This document shows positions 33,654 through 45,174 of a stretch of DNA of 64,000 nt, one piece after another. A program made the translations under genes and the position numbers. The stretch is from Ramazzottius varieornatus (Eukaryota > Tardigrada > Eutardigrada > Parachela > Ramazzottiidae), in the NCBI GenBank assembly GCA_001949185.1, contig BDGG01000001.1:6369353-6433352 (forward strand). The letters run 5' to 3'. Below the pieces are notes generated by a model that saw only the letters and a list, made by a program, of their open reading frames with translations, was not told where the DNA came from and ran no database searches. The first letter of the stretch is position 1. Every line of letters begins with the position of its first letter.

Positions 33654-34100
33654 CTATTCCTCACCGCTTTCGTCGTTCAGATCGTCGTCGACCTCTTCTT
33701 TGTCAGGCATGGTTTTCCAGCTCGGAAGCTGCTTTCTCCAATAGCCCAGTCTTTTACTGAAGGCAGCCATGACGTCGCTGCAAGTTATGGGTTCAGCAGC
33801 CCCCGAAGTCACCCCTCCATGATGCACATTCACCCAGCCTACCAAAACGTATTGAATCAGTGCCGTACAAGGGTGTAATCGCACAGACGACAACATAATC
33901 TTTACCGGTACTGTCCGCCACAAATTGCTGCCAAATGCGGCGTACAGCCCCATGCCTTTCCCTTGGAGTATCCTGAGAGCGTTCTGTTGCGAGCCCATAA
34001 ACTTCAGGACAATTTCCACCGCCCACACTTCAGGAGACCTGTGCAGACTGGACTTATCCATATCCAAACGGACAGCATTGATGTAACGCCCACTTCCCAC
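33654..34100 (-). CDS. Unrecognised nuclear-type protein segment, copy 1 of a tandem set
   Basis: The exon 33777-33654 (acceptor TTGCAG) encodes DVMAAFSKRLGYWRKQLPSW and an acidic tail ending in TGA/TAG. An upstream segment (to about 34100, donor GTAAAG at 33905) reads GLYAAFGSNLWRTVP. The phases of these two pieces do not join simply, so the model is incomplete. The AFSK-YWRK-LPSWK motif recurs at 34600-34678. Confidence 0.35.
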   Translation of the reverse strand: MGSGRYINAVRLDMDKSSLHRSPEVWAVEIVLKFMGSQQNALRILQGKGMGLYAAFGSNLWRTVPVKIMLSSVRLHPCTALIQYVLVGWVNVHHGGVTSGAAEPITCSDVMAAFSKRLGYWRKQLPSWKTMPDKEEVDDDLNDESGEE

Positions 34101-34253
34101 TTCCCATCAGCCAAAGCCCGTCAACTTACGCCACCAAGCTATATCATCACGAAACGATAGCTACCTACTTTGTTTGCCAGTCCACTTCGTGTCAGTCCAC
34201 ACGTCCGTTGCTGATACACCGACGACACAGCAATTCTCTATTACTCTCTTCGA

Positions 34254-34678
34254 TTATCGAAATCTTTTCCGCGGCGGTACCACCTTCGATACGGGCATCC
34301 GATGTCTGTTCTTTTTAGTAGAACGAGCGGACTTTCGCACTTTCTTCGCGACGACAGGCTCGTCATCCAATGACCCTTCCGAGTGTTCAATCGCTTCGTC
34401 TTCTGATAGATTGGTCTCTGTGAAAAGACAAAACAAAAACTCTTTCAAATTGTAAGGGACGAATCCATATCCACCGACAGACAGTTCTTCTTACCCGACT
34501 CGGAAGCAGACCGTGACAAGTCCAAATACGTGGGTTCGGCCACCGCCACCTCTTTCTGGTCGTTGCTTCGGACCACCCTCGTTTTCTTAGTTGCGCACTT
34601 TTTCCAGCTGGGAAGACTCTTCCTGTAGTACGCTATCTTTTTGCTGAACGCACCAAGTAGCATATCGCAGGTTAACAG
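34254..34678 (-). CDS. Unrecognised nuclear-type protein segment, copy 2 of a tandem set
   Basis: Exons 34678-34495 and 34417-34254 join in phase 1 over a 77-nt intron. The first carries DMLLGAFSKKIAYYRKSLPSW, clearly the same motif as copy 1. The second is acidic, then very basic (KKVRKSARSTKKNRHR) and ends PPRKRFR, a likely nuclear localisation tail. The 5' part was not found. No family was recognised. Confidence 0.4.
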
Positions 34679-35062
34679 CTGCAATTAGTAGGGAACCAGA
34701 TCGATTGATCGTTAACTCATTACACGTCTCACATTTTCACCCAGCTCAGGTTTTACTTCTAGTTACCTTAGCTAAGAACCGAATAAGCTCAATACAGTAC
34801 CACGATAAGTAAACCGTGGATCACTGCCGCATTGTTACTCAATCTGCTTCGGTTTTTCGATGAACAAGTTCGACTTTGTTATTCCTGTCACTCAAGGTAA
34901 CTTACCTTTCGATTCGGCCGGGACCGCGGGATGCTCTCCAGTCTTCCCCGTGACGATACCATGAAAAGAAATCCCTGAACAAAGATACACGGTGTCGTAT
35001 GTGTGGTTAAATGGAATCCGCACATTCATGATTAACTTTTCTGATCACGTCGTACCTGCATC

Positions 35063-35330
35063 ACTTTCGACCCATTTCTTTCCCCTCTTCTTCGCTGCCG
35101 ATTTCCGCTTTCTTTTCAACGGTACCGCGTGCTCTTCAGAGCTCATTTCGGAAGTCCGCTGCACAATATCCCCGGTGCCCATATCTACAGACAAAACAGC
35201 ACACATCAAGATGACTTGTCATCATACGGTAATCGCAGTCACAGTACAATATCCGTACCTTCCGGTTCGCTTTCAGGTAACGCAGCGCTCCGCTCATCTT
35301 CCGTTCATTTTGGGGGCAGATATTGAAACT
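35063..35330 (-). CDS. Acidic/basic exons, possible copy 3 of the tandem set
   Basis: An exon at about 35183-35066 (acceptor TCTGTAG, donor GTACGA) encodes TGDIVQRTSEMSSEEHAV followed by PLKRKRKSAAKKRGKKW. An upstream acidic stretch (ERSAALPESEPE) ends at a matching donor. The layout of acidic stretch then Lys/Arg block is like copy 2, but the AFSK motif was not seen. Gene limits are unknown. Confidence 0.3.
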
Positions 35331-35399
35331 CAAACAGCTGGCCAGCACCCTTCCCCTCTTCGAAGCCCAGCAGGTAGCTCGAAGCGTCACTTGTTTACG

Positions 35400-37110
35400 A
35401 GTACCTGGGCGTTATCTTATTTTAGGGGAGGTTATCGGGCATCCAGACTCTTCTGAGGAACAATCATATACGGAGAAGGGGAACGCTGCTGTGTAAAGTT
35501 TCTGTTATTGAAGTAATGGTCATACCAAAATTTACTAACATGCAAGGCGAAAAAAACGCAGAACAGCGTTGCCGTGGACCCATAAATACAATTGTGGTTT
35601 TGTAGCGTTGTATGTCGACTCGTGCGTTCAGTCATGAGCCAATACTTGTTGCACTTGTAGATACGAAGTGATAGTTTGCCTACGAAGTGACAGTTTTCTC
35701 AAACGGCGACCTGGAACATTGATCGGCCAGTTTTAGTAATGACAGGACAAAATGATCTTGGAAGGCTGTTTCTCGACAACCCTTGTCAGTCTCGGTTTCC
35801 AAAACTGAGACTTTTTGAACACAACTGTTTTGATTCGGAAAAGCATCTTGGATGAATTTTTTCTCAATTCAAAAATTTTTAACCAAAATTTGACTGTAAT
35901 CGGGTCGAATGTTCACCGTGACGCTTCAAAGTTTGCTTACCTTACGAAACGGACAGGGAGAGGCTTGACCATTCAGTTCCACCCTGTGCCTGCGGAAGAT
36001 CTTCACGCTGCATCGGTTCAGCTTTGGTCATTGGGTGAGTGTCGGCTGGCTATCTGAGCACCTTTCTACTGAGCGTGCATTTTGCGTCGAGCAATTAGCT
36101 GCTCTCGTGGCATCACAAAGCAACCTGCATTATAATGAAACTTTCACGGAAGCTAGTTCTCTTGTTTCTTCATTTCGGCTGCTATAACCCTTGCCGTCTC
36201 GTCTCGTTTCAAATAGACTGTGTACGGCGGAGGTGACCATAGCCTATGACCGAGACCAAGACAGAAAAACAATGCATTGTCTTGGGAATCGTTGTGCCGA
36301 GGGTGTACGGCGGCAGAGCGATAACGCCAAACAACTAAAATTCGCTCCGTTGCCGGATATCGGTACATGACCAATTCAAAGTCATGTGCCCACAATGATT
36401 ATCCTCAGCAGCCTGACGTTTTTTTCACACTTGTTTCGTATCAAAATGTATGGAATTGATTTCTCTGTCGTTTAGTACCCAGCAGACTACGAAAAACCTT
36501 TCTGCAGGATTCAAAGTTAAATACGGCTAAAAGGGGTGGAAAGCATCACTGAAGCGACATAGTCTCGGCTGCGGAACGCGAAAATGCCGATCTTCTTGAG
36601 ATTTCACCCCCTCTTGCCGCATTTAGCCCTGGATGACACAGATGACTTTTTCTATTATCTGCTAGGTATCAAACGCTAGAGCGGTGAATTTCCTATATTT
36701 TGATACCAAACAGGTACAAAACAGAACGTCAGGAAGCTAAAGATGACCATCCAAAGTACACGACATTAAATTGATCATTTAACGTCGTAGCTGCTGTTGT
36801 GCAAATCCTTAGTACTGAATAACTCGAGCGGTATGCCGTTGGTTCGATCGATTTGATGCATGTCATTTCTCACAGCAGCATTCTTGTTTGCGCTTTTTCT
36901 TCGAGTTGTGGTCCTTTGATAACTATATAAAATTTCCCCACCGGTTGACTGATTATTTTCAGTTACATTTTAGCTTTTGTGCTGCGGAAGTCGAATTTTC
37001 TGTCCTGGCCAACGGAAGTGGTGGCTAGGCTATCGAGAACGCAGTTTTTGTTTCTGGTGCCAACAACAAACCGAGCTTGGTATCGTTCGTCAGCTCATCC
37101 AAATCAGGCA
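35400..37110. other. Gene-poor region, nothing supported
   Basis: Short ORFs on both strands have no splice partners or family features. I see no structural RNA. Confidence 0.3.
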
Positions 37111-37121
37111 ATATGATGGTC

Positions 37122-37329
37122 GAAGTTGATCGGGTTCGAGGCTGTTAGGGGAAAGTGGTATTCGGGTCTAGCTTTGGTTTTTCGGGGTAAGAGTTCTTCG
37201 GGTTGGAGGCTGTTAGGTTTGCCAGTGAGAGGAAAGAGTATGTCAGGGAAAATTGTTATTAGGGTTCCAGGTACGGGGCCGTCCGAAAGATTATAGAGAG
37301 GCGGATTCCGGGCTGACCCGATCAACTTC
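37122..37329. repeat. 208-bp element with 14-bp perfect inverted ends
   Basis: GAAGTTGATCGGGT at 37122-37135 is exactly mirrored by ACCCGATCAACTTC at 37316-37329. The interior has internal GGCTGTTAGG repeats. It is probably a small MITE; no clear duplication of flanks. Confidence 0.6.
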
Positions 37330-37814
37330 ATAATTTTATATCTTGAAAACTACGAAAGTTATCAAGTCAATTTCGCTGGCCAACTTGTAGAGAACACATT
37401 GAACTATGTCACTAGACGATTTTGGATTCGGGGTTGTTCAACCCTTTCTGAAGAATAATCTCGCCTTAAAACCGCGGAGTACTTGATCCCCAGGCTGGAT
37501 CGGATAAGCCTGCCTCGTCGAACTGGGCCTAGCTAGCTCGGCAGAGCCGGGTAGAGAGATATCTCCGGATAATGGACTGGAGAAATATGATAAAATATGA
37601 CATACTCGGATGAAAATTATACATACAGGTGCAGGAAACAACAGAACGGAGTGATATTAGGAAAACAATGGACGAGGATTATTTTTCCTTTCGATATACG
37701 ATATTATACCCTAAGGCATCCTAAGGCCGGGCGCTGGTGAAGGCATGAAACTGACGCTCGCTGACTTGTCGACCGACGAAGCAAGCTCAGCGTTCAGCGC
37801 TGGACGTATGATGT

Positions 37815-38265
37815 AGCCAGCTTAATATCGAAAATAACGCAGTTGTCTCGTGCGAGTGCGACCTGCCACAAACCGCTTCAACTGGCAACTCGGTCATAGG
37901 AGACAGAAGTCCCATCTTTACTACTCAAAAGACACGGTGCTCGAACGACATCCGAAGAGGTTTTTCAAGATTGGAAAATATTGATTGATCGGTTAGATCT
38001 GATGTTGGAGAGCCGTTCTGTGTTATCGGTGCTTCACTGGGCGCTGACAAAAATACGATAAAATACGATAGGATATTTTTTGATACAATATCGGCGGATA
38101 TTTCAATGCGGTCTTCGATATTCATTCGATATCGATATTTCGATACGATATCTGCCGCGTATTTTATCGCAAAGTTTCGATATATTTCGATACGATATCG
38201 ATATACCGTATCGTTGCCAGCACTAGCTTCACTGTCTAAATCATCCGTCCAACGTGATGTTGGCA
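37815..38265. repeat. Dispersed repeat, copy 1, interrupted by a palindromic insert
   Basis: It shares segments with 45175-45450: AACGCAGTTGTCTCGT, GTGCTCGAACGACAT, and TAAATCATCCGTCCAACG near its end. In this copy a GATATC-rich palindromic insert (38040-38225) separates parts that are contiguous in the other copy. The family is unknown; no ORF. Confidence 0.55.
38040..38225. repeat. GATATC-rich palindromic insert
   Basis: About 185 bp of self-complementary sequence built of CGATATCGATA-like words. Its ends are similar inverted sequences (GCGCTGACAA at the left; TTGCCAGCAC, whose reverse complement is GTGCTGGCAA, at the right). It is absent from the matching copy at 45175-45450, which shows it as an insertion. 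Confidence 0.5.
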
Positions 38266-38800
38266 TATAATATATGGATATTATATTGATTTAGAACCCA
38301 TTAGATGCTTTTTGCATCTAATATATCATATTAACATCTGTTAGATGCCTTGACCGAGGAAGGATGTTCATTAGTATTAAATCAGATGGAAGCAACAGCT
38401 GGAAATATTAGATTAAGATCAGCTCCCACGGAGCTCCATATTAAAATTATTGGTGTTCGATTTCAGCTTCGGTTGATCAGAATGAGGCTTGGTTTGCGCC
38501 ATTGAAAGCGGGCGACTATTAGAGCAGTGGGCCGCAGGTCTGAAAGTACGCTGCATCTGTGCTGTGTGGGTTACGTATCTGCTGTATGCTGTGCTGCGCT
38601 GCGTAAACTTATCCCGGTGGGACTAGGCTGCTGCGCTGTAATTGACTGTAAACTGCTGCTGTAAACGGTTCCTGTAAACGGCTGCCCTGCATATGAAATT
38701 TATTTTCCTGATATTAAATTACTCAGAATCGGGAAACTCGTAATTAGACTGAATAACCATAAGATCACTTAGGGTCTGAGGATCTAACGACGTTCACTTT
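38266..38800. other. Low-complexity, gene-free stretch
   Basis: AT-rich part with ATTAGATG repeats (38290-38420), then CTGCTGTAAACGG/GCTGTGCTGCG simple repeats (38560-38690). No gene. Confidence 0.4.
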
Positions 38801-38805
38801 TCGTC

Positions 38806-40830
38806 AACTGCAGTTCGCGGTCTGCTGAAAATATGAGTACTGGTACCAGGTGAAGAAAGACAGCTTAGTGCATAGCTGCTCATTCGGGAAAAATCCTTCT
38901 GCTTTTCGTTCCAGAAACGTAAAACATCTTGGTCTGGGTAGCCTGACATACTTCTCCACTTCATTTTCTATGGGCTTGTCCGTAGAGTACTTCGCCATGG
39001 CTTTCAGGTTGAACTTTGGTGGCTTTTTGGCTGCGACGTTGACAGCTGGAAGGTGGAAGCTATCTATACTGTGTTTGTAGTCGTACTGATACGGCGCAAA
39101 CTCTCTATTTTCAAATAACGTTTTGTAAGATTACCGCTCTTGTAATTAGCTGACAATTCTGGTATATTTGAGGAAGATCTTGAAACGTATCTGTTGATGT
39201 TACAAGAAAAACAACAAGTTGCTTTCACCTTCTGCTGTAGGAGCTCCGATCTTTTCCGGCATTGGAACCTTCTGCAGGTCAGCCATGACGCGCGTGAGTA
39301 CAGCCACACGTTCTTCCGCTTTCAGGAAGTGGAAGTGCTTCATGGACGGGTCCAGGAAGACAGCCCTCTTGTGAATTTTATCATGAAGCTTCTTAGTGAA
39401 AACATTTTCTGTGTGCTTCTGAAGAGCTCTGACGTCAGCGAAATCGGTTTATACTCTTTGAAATGGCAAATAGGCTCGATGTAAGCCGGAGCGACCAGAT
39501 GCAGCGTAGGGGTCTTCGAAGCGGAGAGTTGAACCGCAATATCTCTTATGGGCTCGAACAAGTCACGAATCTCCTGAATTTGTTGTCTGCTGGTTGGAAG
39601 TAGCAGCAATTCTTTCCGGTTTGCCAAGATCACTTCCAGCTCGTCGTAGGCAGTTATGTCTGAAGCCAGCATCTCGACATGGGTATTCCAGCTGATAAAG
39701 AAAACACAGTATTGCTCCATCGGCAAAACACAGTATTATTCCATATAGCTGGATGATAGGATGGATCTCTAACAAGTTACCAGCTCACCGAGTATCGCAC
39801 TGCTGCTTCAGCGTTGTTTTAAGCTGAAAACTGATACCACCTTGCTTGCAGTGCGTCACCAAAGTCTTGAGTTGGTTCATTAACTTTAGGGTTGGCACAG
39901 CTTCCGCGGGCATCGGAAACTGAGATTTCGCTTTGGTTTTGAAGCAGGCCTGCAAGCACCTGTTGAGAAGGTGGCCTGCGCAGTTTATACGTTCAAAGTC
40001 AGTGTCGCTCAAAGCAACTTTGATGTTACCGCCTTGATCCGTGAGGAATATGCAAAGCTTCAAATCTTCTTCCTCCAGCCCAATTTCCCGCAGCTTCCTG
40101 AAGATGAACTTCTGTACGGCCGGGCCCGTTTTCCTGTCGACACTGTCTCATTCACTGCACAACAGCAACCTTTCTCGGAGCTCCGAATTCCCGTACATGT
40201 AGTGCACTGTAAACTCTACAATCAAAATACTCAATTTTATAAACGCCAGTAAAACAGCGCATTACACTATTTAAACTGCAGAGATTTTTTACCTGAGTAA
40301 GATGTTTTGGTGTATTTTTCCTTCGAAAAGTCAAGAGTTATACCACCACCGTTCATCCGCAGCATAGGTCATTTCTTCCAGCAGAGACTCTGGCTCCGCT
40401 CCCAACGTAGTTGCTGATTGTCGTCGGATCAGGAAGCATATTTTTGGCCGATGGTCTGCCAGCATGGCCGTATTTCATTGTAACATCGATCACGGTGTCA
40501 ATCAGGGCTCTAAATTCTTTGCCACTCACTTCTTTAAAGCTTCTTCCGTCTACAGCACAAAATCGAGCCTGTCACCCGAATCTTTATTGTGCGGTGCTGC
40601 AGCACAGCTATCGCGTAACTGTACCGGGAGAGGGCGGAGCGTAGCACAGCATGCAGCGAGACCAAGATGCCTGCCGCACAGCAGTACATTTGCTAAAAAG
40701 GCCGAATTGGCTGGATTCGACGTGCGAATCTTCGGCGTCGCCACTGTGCCAATAACTGCTCTTTCGGGCAGGACGACAGAACTGCTGACTGGTACCCTTG
40801 CATTTTGTGCAGGCCACGTCTGAAACAACT
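38806..40830 (-). pseudogene. Decayed hAT-family transposase
   Basis: Pieces in several frames follow hAT order on the minus strand. They are: a Cys-rich BED-like start (VACTKCKGTSQQF, about 40820); a segment with KNMLPDP-like and LLEEMTYAADERWW (about 40370-40440); the core LCIFLTDQGGNIKVALSDT and RINCAGHLLNRCLQ (40063-39785); and WNTHVEMLASDITAYDELEV after an intron (39690), with a HLVAPAYIEPI segment. A late ENEVEKYVRLP (about 38980) is the C-terminal dimerisation area. Stops and frame changes break it. A long inverted repeat at 40807-40869/41111-41173 lies at its 5' side. Confidence 0.65.
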
Positions 40831-41173
40831 ACGTGCATCAACCGTAACCGAACGGAAATATGTGGATAANNNNNNNNNNNNNNNNNNNNNNNNNNNNNNN
40901 NNNNNNNNNNNNNNNNNNNAGCGGAATGTCCGGAGAGAGCGAAGATGAGGAGGTGTCGATAAAGAAAGAAAATGTCGGAAAGAAATATCGGGCAGCTGGT
41001 GGAAAAATCGTTACCAGCTAAGGCGATAAATTGAGAGGCAGAAGAATAAGCCGTGAATAACAAACGAAGAAGTAAAACGTCGTGGAAATCTAATATGAAC
41101 AACTGGGAAGTTCATCCACATATTTCCGTTCTGTTACGGTTGACGCACGTAGTTGTTTCAGACGTGGCCTGCA
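40807..41173. repeat. Inverted repeat of about 62 bp enclosing an assembly gap
   Basis: 40807-40869 is repeated in inverse orientation at 41111-41173 with few mismatches (for example CTGAAACAACTACGTGC in both). The N run lies right after the left arm. It could be a hairpin element or a terminal repeat of the hAT relic. Confidence 0.65.
40870..40919. other. Assembly gap (50 N)
   Basis: Fifty consecutive N. The true length is unknown. The gap abuts a long inverted repeat, a common cause of assembly breaks. Confidence 0.99.
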
Positions 41174-41247
41174 CGGTACGGGCAACCATAAACTGATTTT
41201 TTTGTGGAAAATCGGACCAGCGATGGACGGATGATTTGTCATAGTGA

Positions 41248-41713
41248 TGAGCATTACACGCAGATGGTCCGTGTAATGTAAATTGTAATGTAAAATGGTG
41301 TAATTGTAAATTGCAATTACATTTTACACCAGTTTCCATTTTACAAACCGAGTAGTTTATAACGTATAAAAGTGATATGGAGCGAGTAACATGTCAGATC
41401 AACAACTGCTGCGTTTGCACAAAGCATGGTTCTGTGCAATCGTTTTCCAGAAATAGATAAAAAATACGGGTTGCAATAGACATAAGCTTACAAAATGGCC
41501 ATATTGACGAAGTTTTTCCACAATTGTCCCACGTAAATCAGCCGGGTTTAGATGTTTCGCGGCAGAACGCTCAAGCATACCACAGATTTTCGGCTTGTAA
41601 AATGTGTAATTACATTTTGCATTTGCATTACAACCGCCGGGAAGTTGTAATGTCATGTAAAAGTGTACTGTAATGTAAAAATGTAATTGTAATGTAAAAT
41701 ATAATGCTCATCA
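41248..41713. repeat. MITE with GATGAGCATTA ends and TGTAAT repeats
   Basis: The left end GATGAGCATTA and right end TAATGCTCATC are inverted. The interior is full of TGTAAT/ATTACA words that can fold. It ends about 6 bp before the Harbinger element. No ORF. Confidence 0.55.
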
Positions 41714-42053
41714 TCAATGGCCCTACTCAGAATTCAGATTTATTTAAATCCACAGATTTAGCTCAGCTAAATTCGCGTGCAGATTGGCCCATAGCCTAAA
41801 TGTAGCCCGCCCATCGAGCTAAATCTAATGCACCGAAACAGGTCGATTTAGCTAAATCCAGCGGCGTAAATCCAGTTGTGACGTCACATGGCTTACTGTT
41901 TTCCACCGAAAACAGCTGTTTTGCACTCGTCACCCGGTACTTCAGAGACGTGTTCTGGCGCGAAGACGGAAACATTTTCAACGTTAGTTTCATGATACTT
42001 TTATTTTGATTCACTTTATGTTAGGTCGCTGAAGTTCGTTTTTTCTTTCGGAA

Positions 42054-43417
42054 ATGTCTTCTTGCGACGCTCCTTCGATACTCTACAGAGGACAGCTGCT
42101 TCCTAAACCAGCAGTTCAGCAAGTTCTTGTACAAAGTAGGATGGCAGAAAAGTGTACGGTTCAAGCCACGAAGAGGGAAGGATGGACTAAGCAAGCAGAA
42201 GAAAGCCTCCTCCAGTGGTTAGAAACACCTGGAAACTACGACAAGTTTCGGTCTGCTCCGCAAGACAAAGGAGATGGAAGGAAGAGAACTAGCTCCAACA
42301 CCAGGATGGACATCACGCGGAAGATCGTGGAGCATCTTGCAAAGTCGGGTGCTGTAAAGACGGAAAAACAAGTAACCACTAAAGTCCATAACCTTGTTGG
42401 GAAATGGAAAGAGGCTCATCTAGCCAAGACTGGGACTGGTTTCGGTGTCAATGGCGAAGGAACCAAAAACGGAAAAGCGCTACGGGGTAAGACGAACTTT
42501 CAATTTACGGAACTGTGAAAAAACATTTCATCTTGCTTTCAAATGAACGATTTGCTCACTTTCGAGTTTTCGCTGGTGGTTAGACAGTTCTGATTGGTTG
42601 ATTATTTCAAAGCGCTATAAGGTAAGATGAGGCTGTCAAAATACGAAAGTGTGTAAATACGGTTTGTTTAAGCTTTTACCGAACGATTTGCTCACTTTCG
42701 TGTTTTCGGTGATGGCTCAGCAGCTTTGATTGGCTGATTATTGCAGAGACCATACTCGACATTTGCAAGTACTGGGACCGTCTTGATCCTGTTTTCCGCG
42801 ATCGTGCTGGGATGTCTGCACCTTTTACAGGTGATAACGAAGATGGCGTGGCGACCAACGTTTTCACACTAGCCGTAACAGATAACACGGAAAAGACTAT
42901 GGAATTTCCCGAAGGGACAGCCGAAGTTTCAGCAGAAGTACCGAAAGACAGACCGACTTCTCGCTACTCTGAGTTAGAGGACCATCGGTCGGTTGCTGAT
43001 AAGATGCTTGACGGTGATTATGTTCCATCAGACGACGAAGAAACTCTCACTGGATCACCTGGCTCAGCTTCAAAGAAACGTCCAAAAAAATTCAAGTCTT
43101 TGTGTGACGGCATGGATAAAATGCCAAAAGAGAAAACAATGGATCTGGTAGGGATACTCGTGGCTAGCGGGAAAGAAAGGAATGAGCGTGCAGCGGCTAG
43201 GAACGAGGTCATGGAACGACGATTCACCCGAGAGTTGGACTTGAAAGAAAAAGAACTGAGACTGAACGAACAGCGACAGAAAGATGATCACGAGACGAAG
43301 ATGGAAGAGCTCAGAATTCGACACCAAGAGATTGATCTACGCAAAGCCGAAATGGAATTCAAACGGACGGAGATGCTTCTAGAGTTGGAGAGATTGAAGC
43401 AGCAGCGTTTACAGTAG
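42054..43417 (+). CDS. Harbinger Myb/trihelix-like DNA-binding partner protein
   Basis: Exons 42054-42486 and 42747-43417 (260-nt intron, phase 1) give 367 aa. Residues ~35-115 form a trihelix/Myb-like domain: EGWTKQAEESLLQWL..NYDKF, ITRKIVEHL and KVHNLVGKWKEAH. The middle is acidic and disordered (DGDYVPSDDEETL). The end is a long charged coiled coil (EKELRLNEQRQKDDHETKM). In this superfamily the Myb-like protein binds transposon ends and brings the transposase to the nucleus. The intron holds two ~65-bp direct repeats (from 42546 and 42681), the second of which supplies the splice acceptor. Confidence 0.8.
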
Positions 43418-43675
43418 TGGTTTCCACCATGAACACCAAGACACGAAAGTTAGGAAATTAGACTTCTTACTTTTTGCTAAACCAAAAAATCCAACTTTCT
43501 AATTCTAATCGCTATTGAGACTTGAAATCGAAGTGAACTGGACTGAATCGAATACTTTTTTCTGGAATAAACGAACTGTTGATATTTTCTTTCTTCCAGA
43601 GCATCGATCGTTGGAGAAACGTTCTCTGAATCATGAAATGATACGAAAAATTAGCTTTCATGATTCCACTTAAAT

Positions 43676-44923
43676 TTACTGCCATTTTAAGACATATTGC
43701 TTGATTCTTTCTCGTTTGGTTGAACCTCGTTCAGTCGCTACCGCTTGTTGATTCGGGTTTGGAATCGGGCCGTCATCACCATCATCTTCCACTGTCCACT
43801 CTTCATCATATTCGTCGTCCAGAAGCATATTATGTAGCATGCAACACGTTCTGATCCAGTACACAGCGAATTCGTGATCTTTCTTATTCTTGATTCTTAG
43901 TCGCAAGGCTTTTAAACTTTGGAAACGGCCTTTGAGCATTCCAATAGTCTGTTCCACGATAACCCTAGCCTGACTATGAGCTGTGTTGAGAGCCGTGTTC
44001 TCGTGACTGTTGGCCAGGGGTTTCTTGAACGTCGGGACTATAATATCCGATACGGGATAGGCGCTGTCAGCAAGCAGATATTCATGACCAGAAAAATATT
44101 TGAATGGATTCAGAGCTAGCTTCGAATACATGAACACTCTGTGATCATGAGAACAGCCTGGGAAACCAGCGAAAACATGACAGATGCGTTTCAGATCATC
44201 GCAGACGATCATGGCATTAATGGCATAGCTACCTTTCCGCGTGTAGTAATCTTCCCCACACATGGATGGAGCTTCCTGTAAACCAATTAGTGACCCGTCA
44301 ACATATCCGAGGCAGTGGGGAAACCCTTGGTTTTTTTCGATACGAGCTTTGATGGTAGCTCGCTCGCTCGTGTTAGGCCAAGTAACGACAGTCTTTTCCA
44401 GCGAGAGTAACGCGTACATCACTCTTTCGGTGTAAAGGCTCACAGTGCCCTCTCCAATTCCCAAACGCGATCCAGCAGTCCATAAAGACGAAGCGGAACC
44501 GTCGAATCCAAACCGCGACAATGCTACCATAAGCTGATCAGGCACAGGAGCCTGTTCGTGATGACTCTTGTTCCTGAAGACAATGTGAGAGCCTATTTTG
44601 TCCACAACAGCGAAAAATGCTTGCCTGGTCATTCGGGCGTTTCTCTTGAAGGTCAGCTCATCTGACTGGAATATCAGGTAGGCTAACTCTTTCGTTTTTG
44701 GTGAGTTCACTCGCGCGGAAAGGTGACGGCTTTGAGTGGCGAAATATCGAACGACAGCTATCTTGATTTCTTCATCATCTTCCGAACTGCTGCCATCAGT
44801 TTCGCACAACATCTCATCCTCTTCGTCGCTACTAGAATCCAGAACATCATGAAGCACAAGATCTGTCAGAATTTTGACGTCGACTGACCGAACAAGTTCT
44901 TTACGGTTAACTAGACGAGGCAT
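43676..44923 (-). CDS. PIF/Harbinger DDE transposase (HARBI1-like), intact
   Basis: A single uninterrupted ORF of 415 aa. An acidic N-terminus precedes a helical DNA-binding region (FKRNARMTRQAFFAVVDKIG). The DDE nuclease follows, with catalytic residues in LGYVDGSLIGL (D), YLLADSAYPVSD (D) and VIVEQTIGMLKGRFQ (E), plus the GCSHDHRVF motif. It ends basic (KRERIKQYVLK). It is the catalytic protein for excision and insertion of the 41719-45166 element. No premature stop or frameshift. Confidence 0.92.
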   Translation of the reverse strand: MPRLVNRKELVRSVDVKILTDLVLHDVLDSSSDEEDEMLCETDGSSSEDDEEIKIAVVRYFATQSRHLSARVNSPKTKELAYLIFQSDELTFKRNARMTRQAFFAVVDKIGSHIVFRNKSHHEQAPVPDQLMVALSRFGFDGSASSLWTAGSRLGIGEGTVSLYTERVMYALLSLEKTVVTWPNTSERATIKARIEKNQGFPHCLGYVDGSLIGLQEAPSMCGEDYYTRKGSYAINAMIVCDDLKRICHVFAGFPGCSHDHRVFMYSKLALNPFKYFSGHEYLLADSAYPVSDIIVPTFKKPLANSHENTALNTAHSQARVIVEQTIGMLKGRFQSLKALRLRIKNKKDHEFAVYWIRTCCMLHNMLLDDEYDEEWTVEDDGDDGPIPNPNQQAVATERGSTKRERIKQYVLKWQ

Positions 44924-45174
44924 GGTCGAACTGCTAGTAAGTGAGCGAGAAACAGAAAACTAAACTTTGTCACAGCTGGAAATTCGAGATGCATTCTCGG
45001 TGACGTCACCTTGGAATCTACGTCATTGAATCGCTACCGTGATTTAGCCGTTATTTCGGCACTCAGAATTCAGGTCGTAAATTGGCTGTCTGATTGGTGG
45101 ATTTCGCTAAATCAAGATCCAACTAAATAAGCCTGATTTAGATAAATCTGAATTCTGAGTAGGGCCAATTTACC

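Larger units (their letters stand above)
41719..45166. mobile_element. Complete PIF/Harbinger DNA transposon
   Basis: The terminal inverted repeats start GGCCCTACTCAGAATTCAG at both ends, and flanking AAT (41716-41718 and 45167-45169) fits a 3-bp target duplication. It contains two convergent intact genes: a Myb/trihelix-like protein (plus) and a DDE transposase (minus), the normal two-gene make-up of autonomous Harbinger elements. No disabling mutation is seen, so it may be active. Confidence 0.9.
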
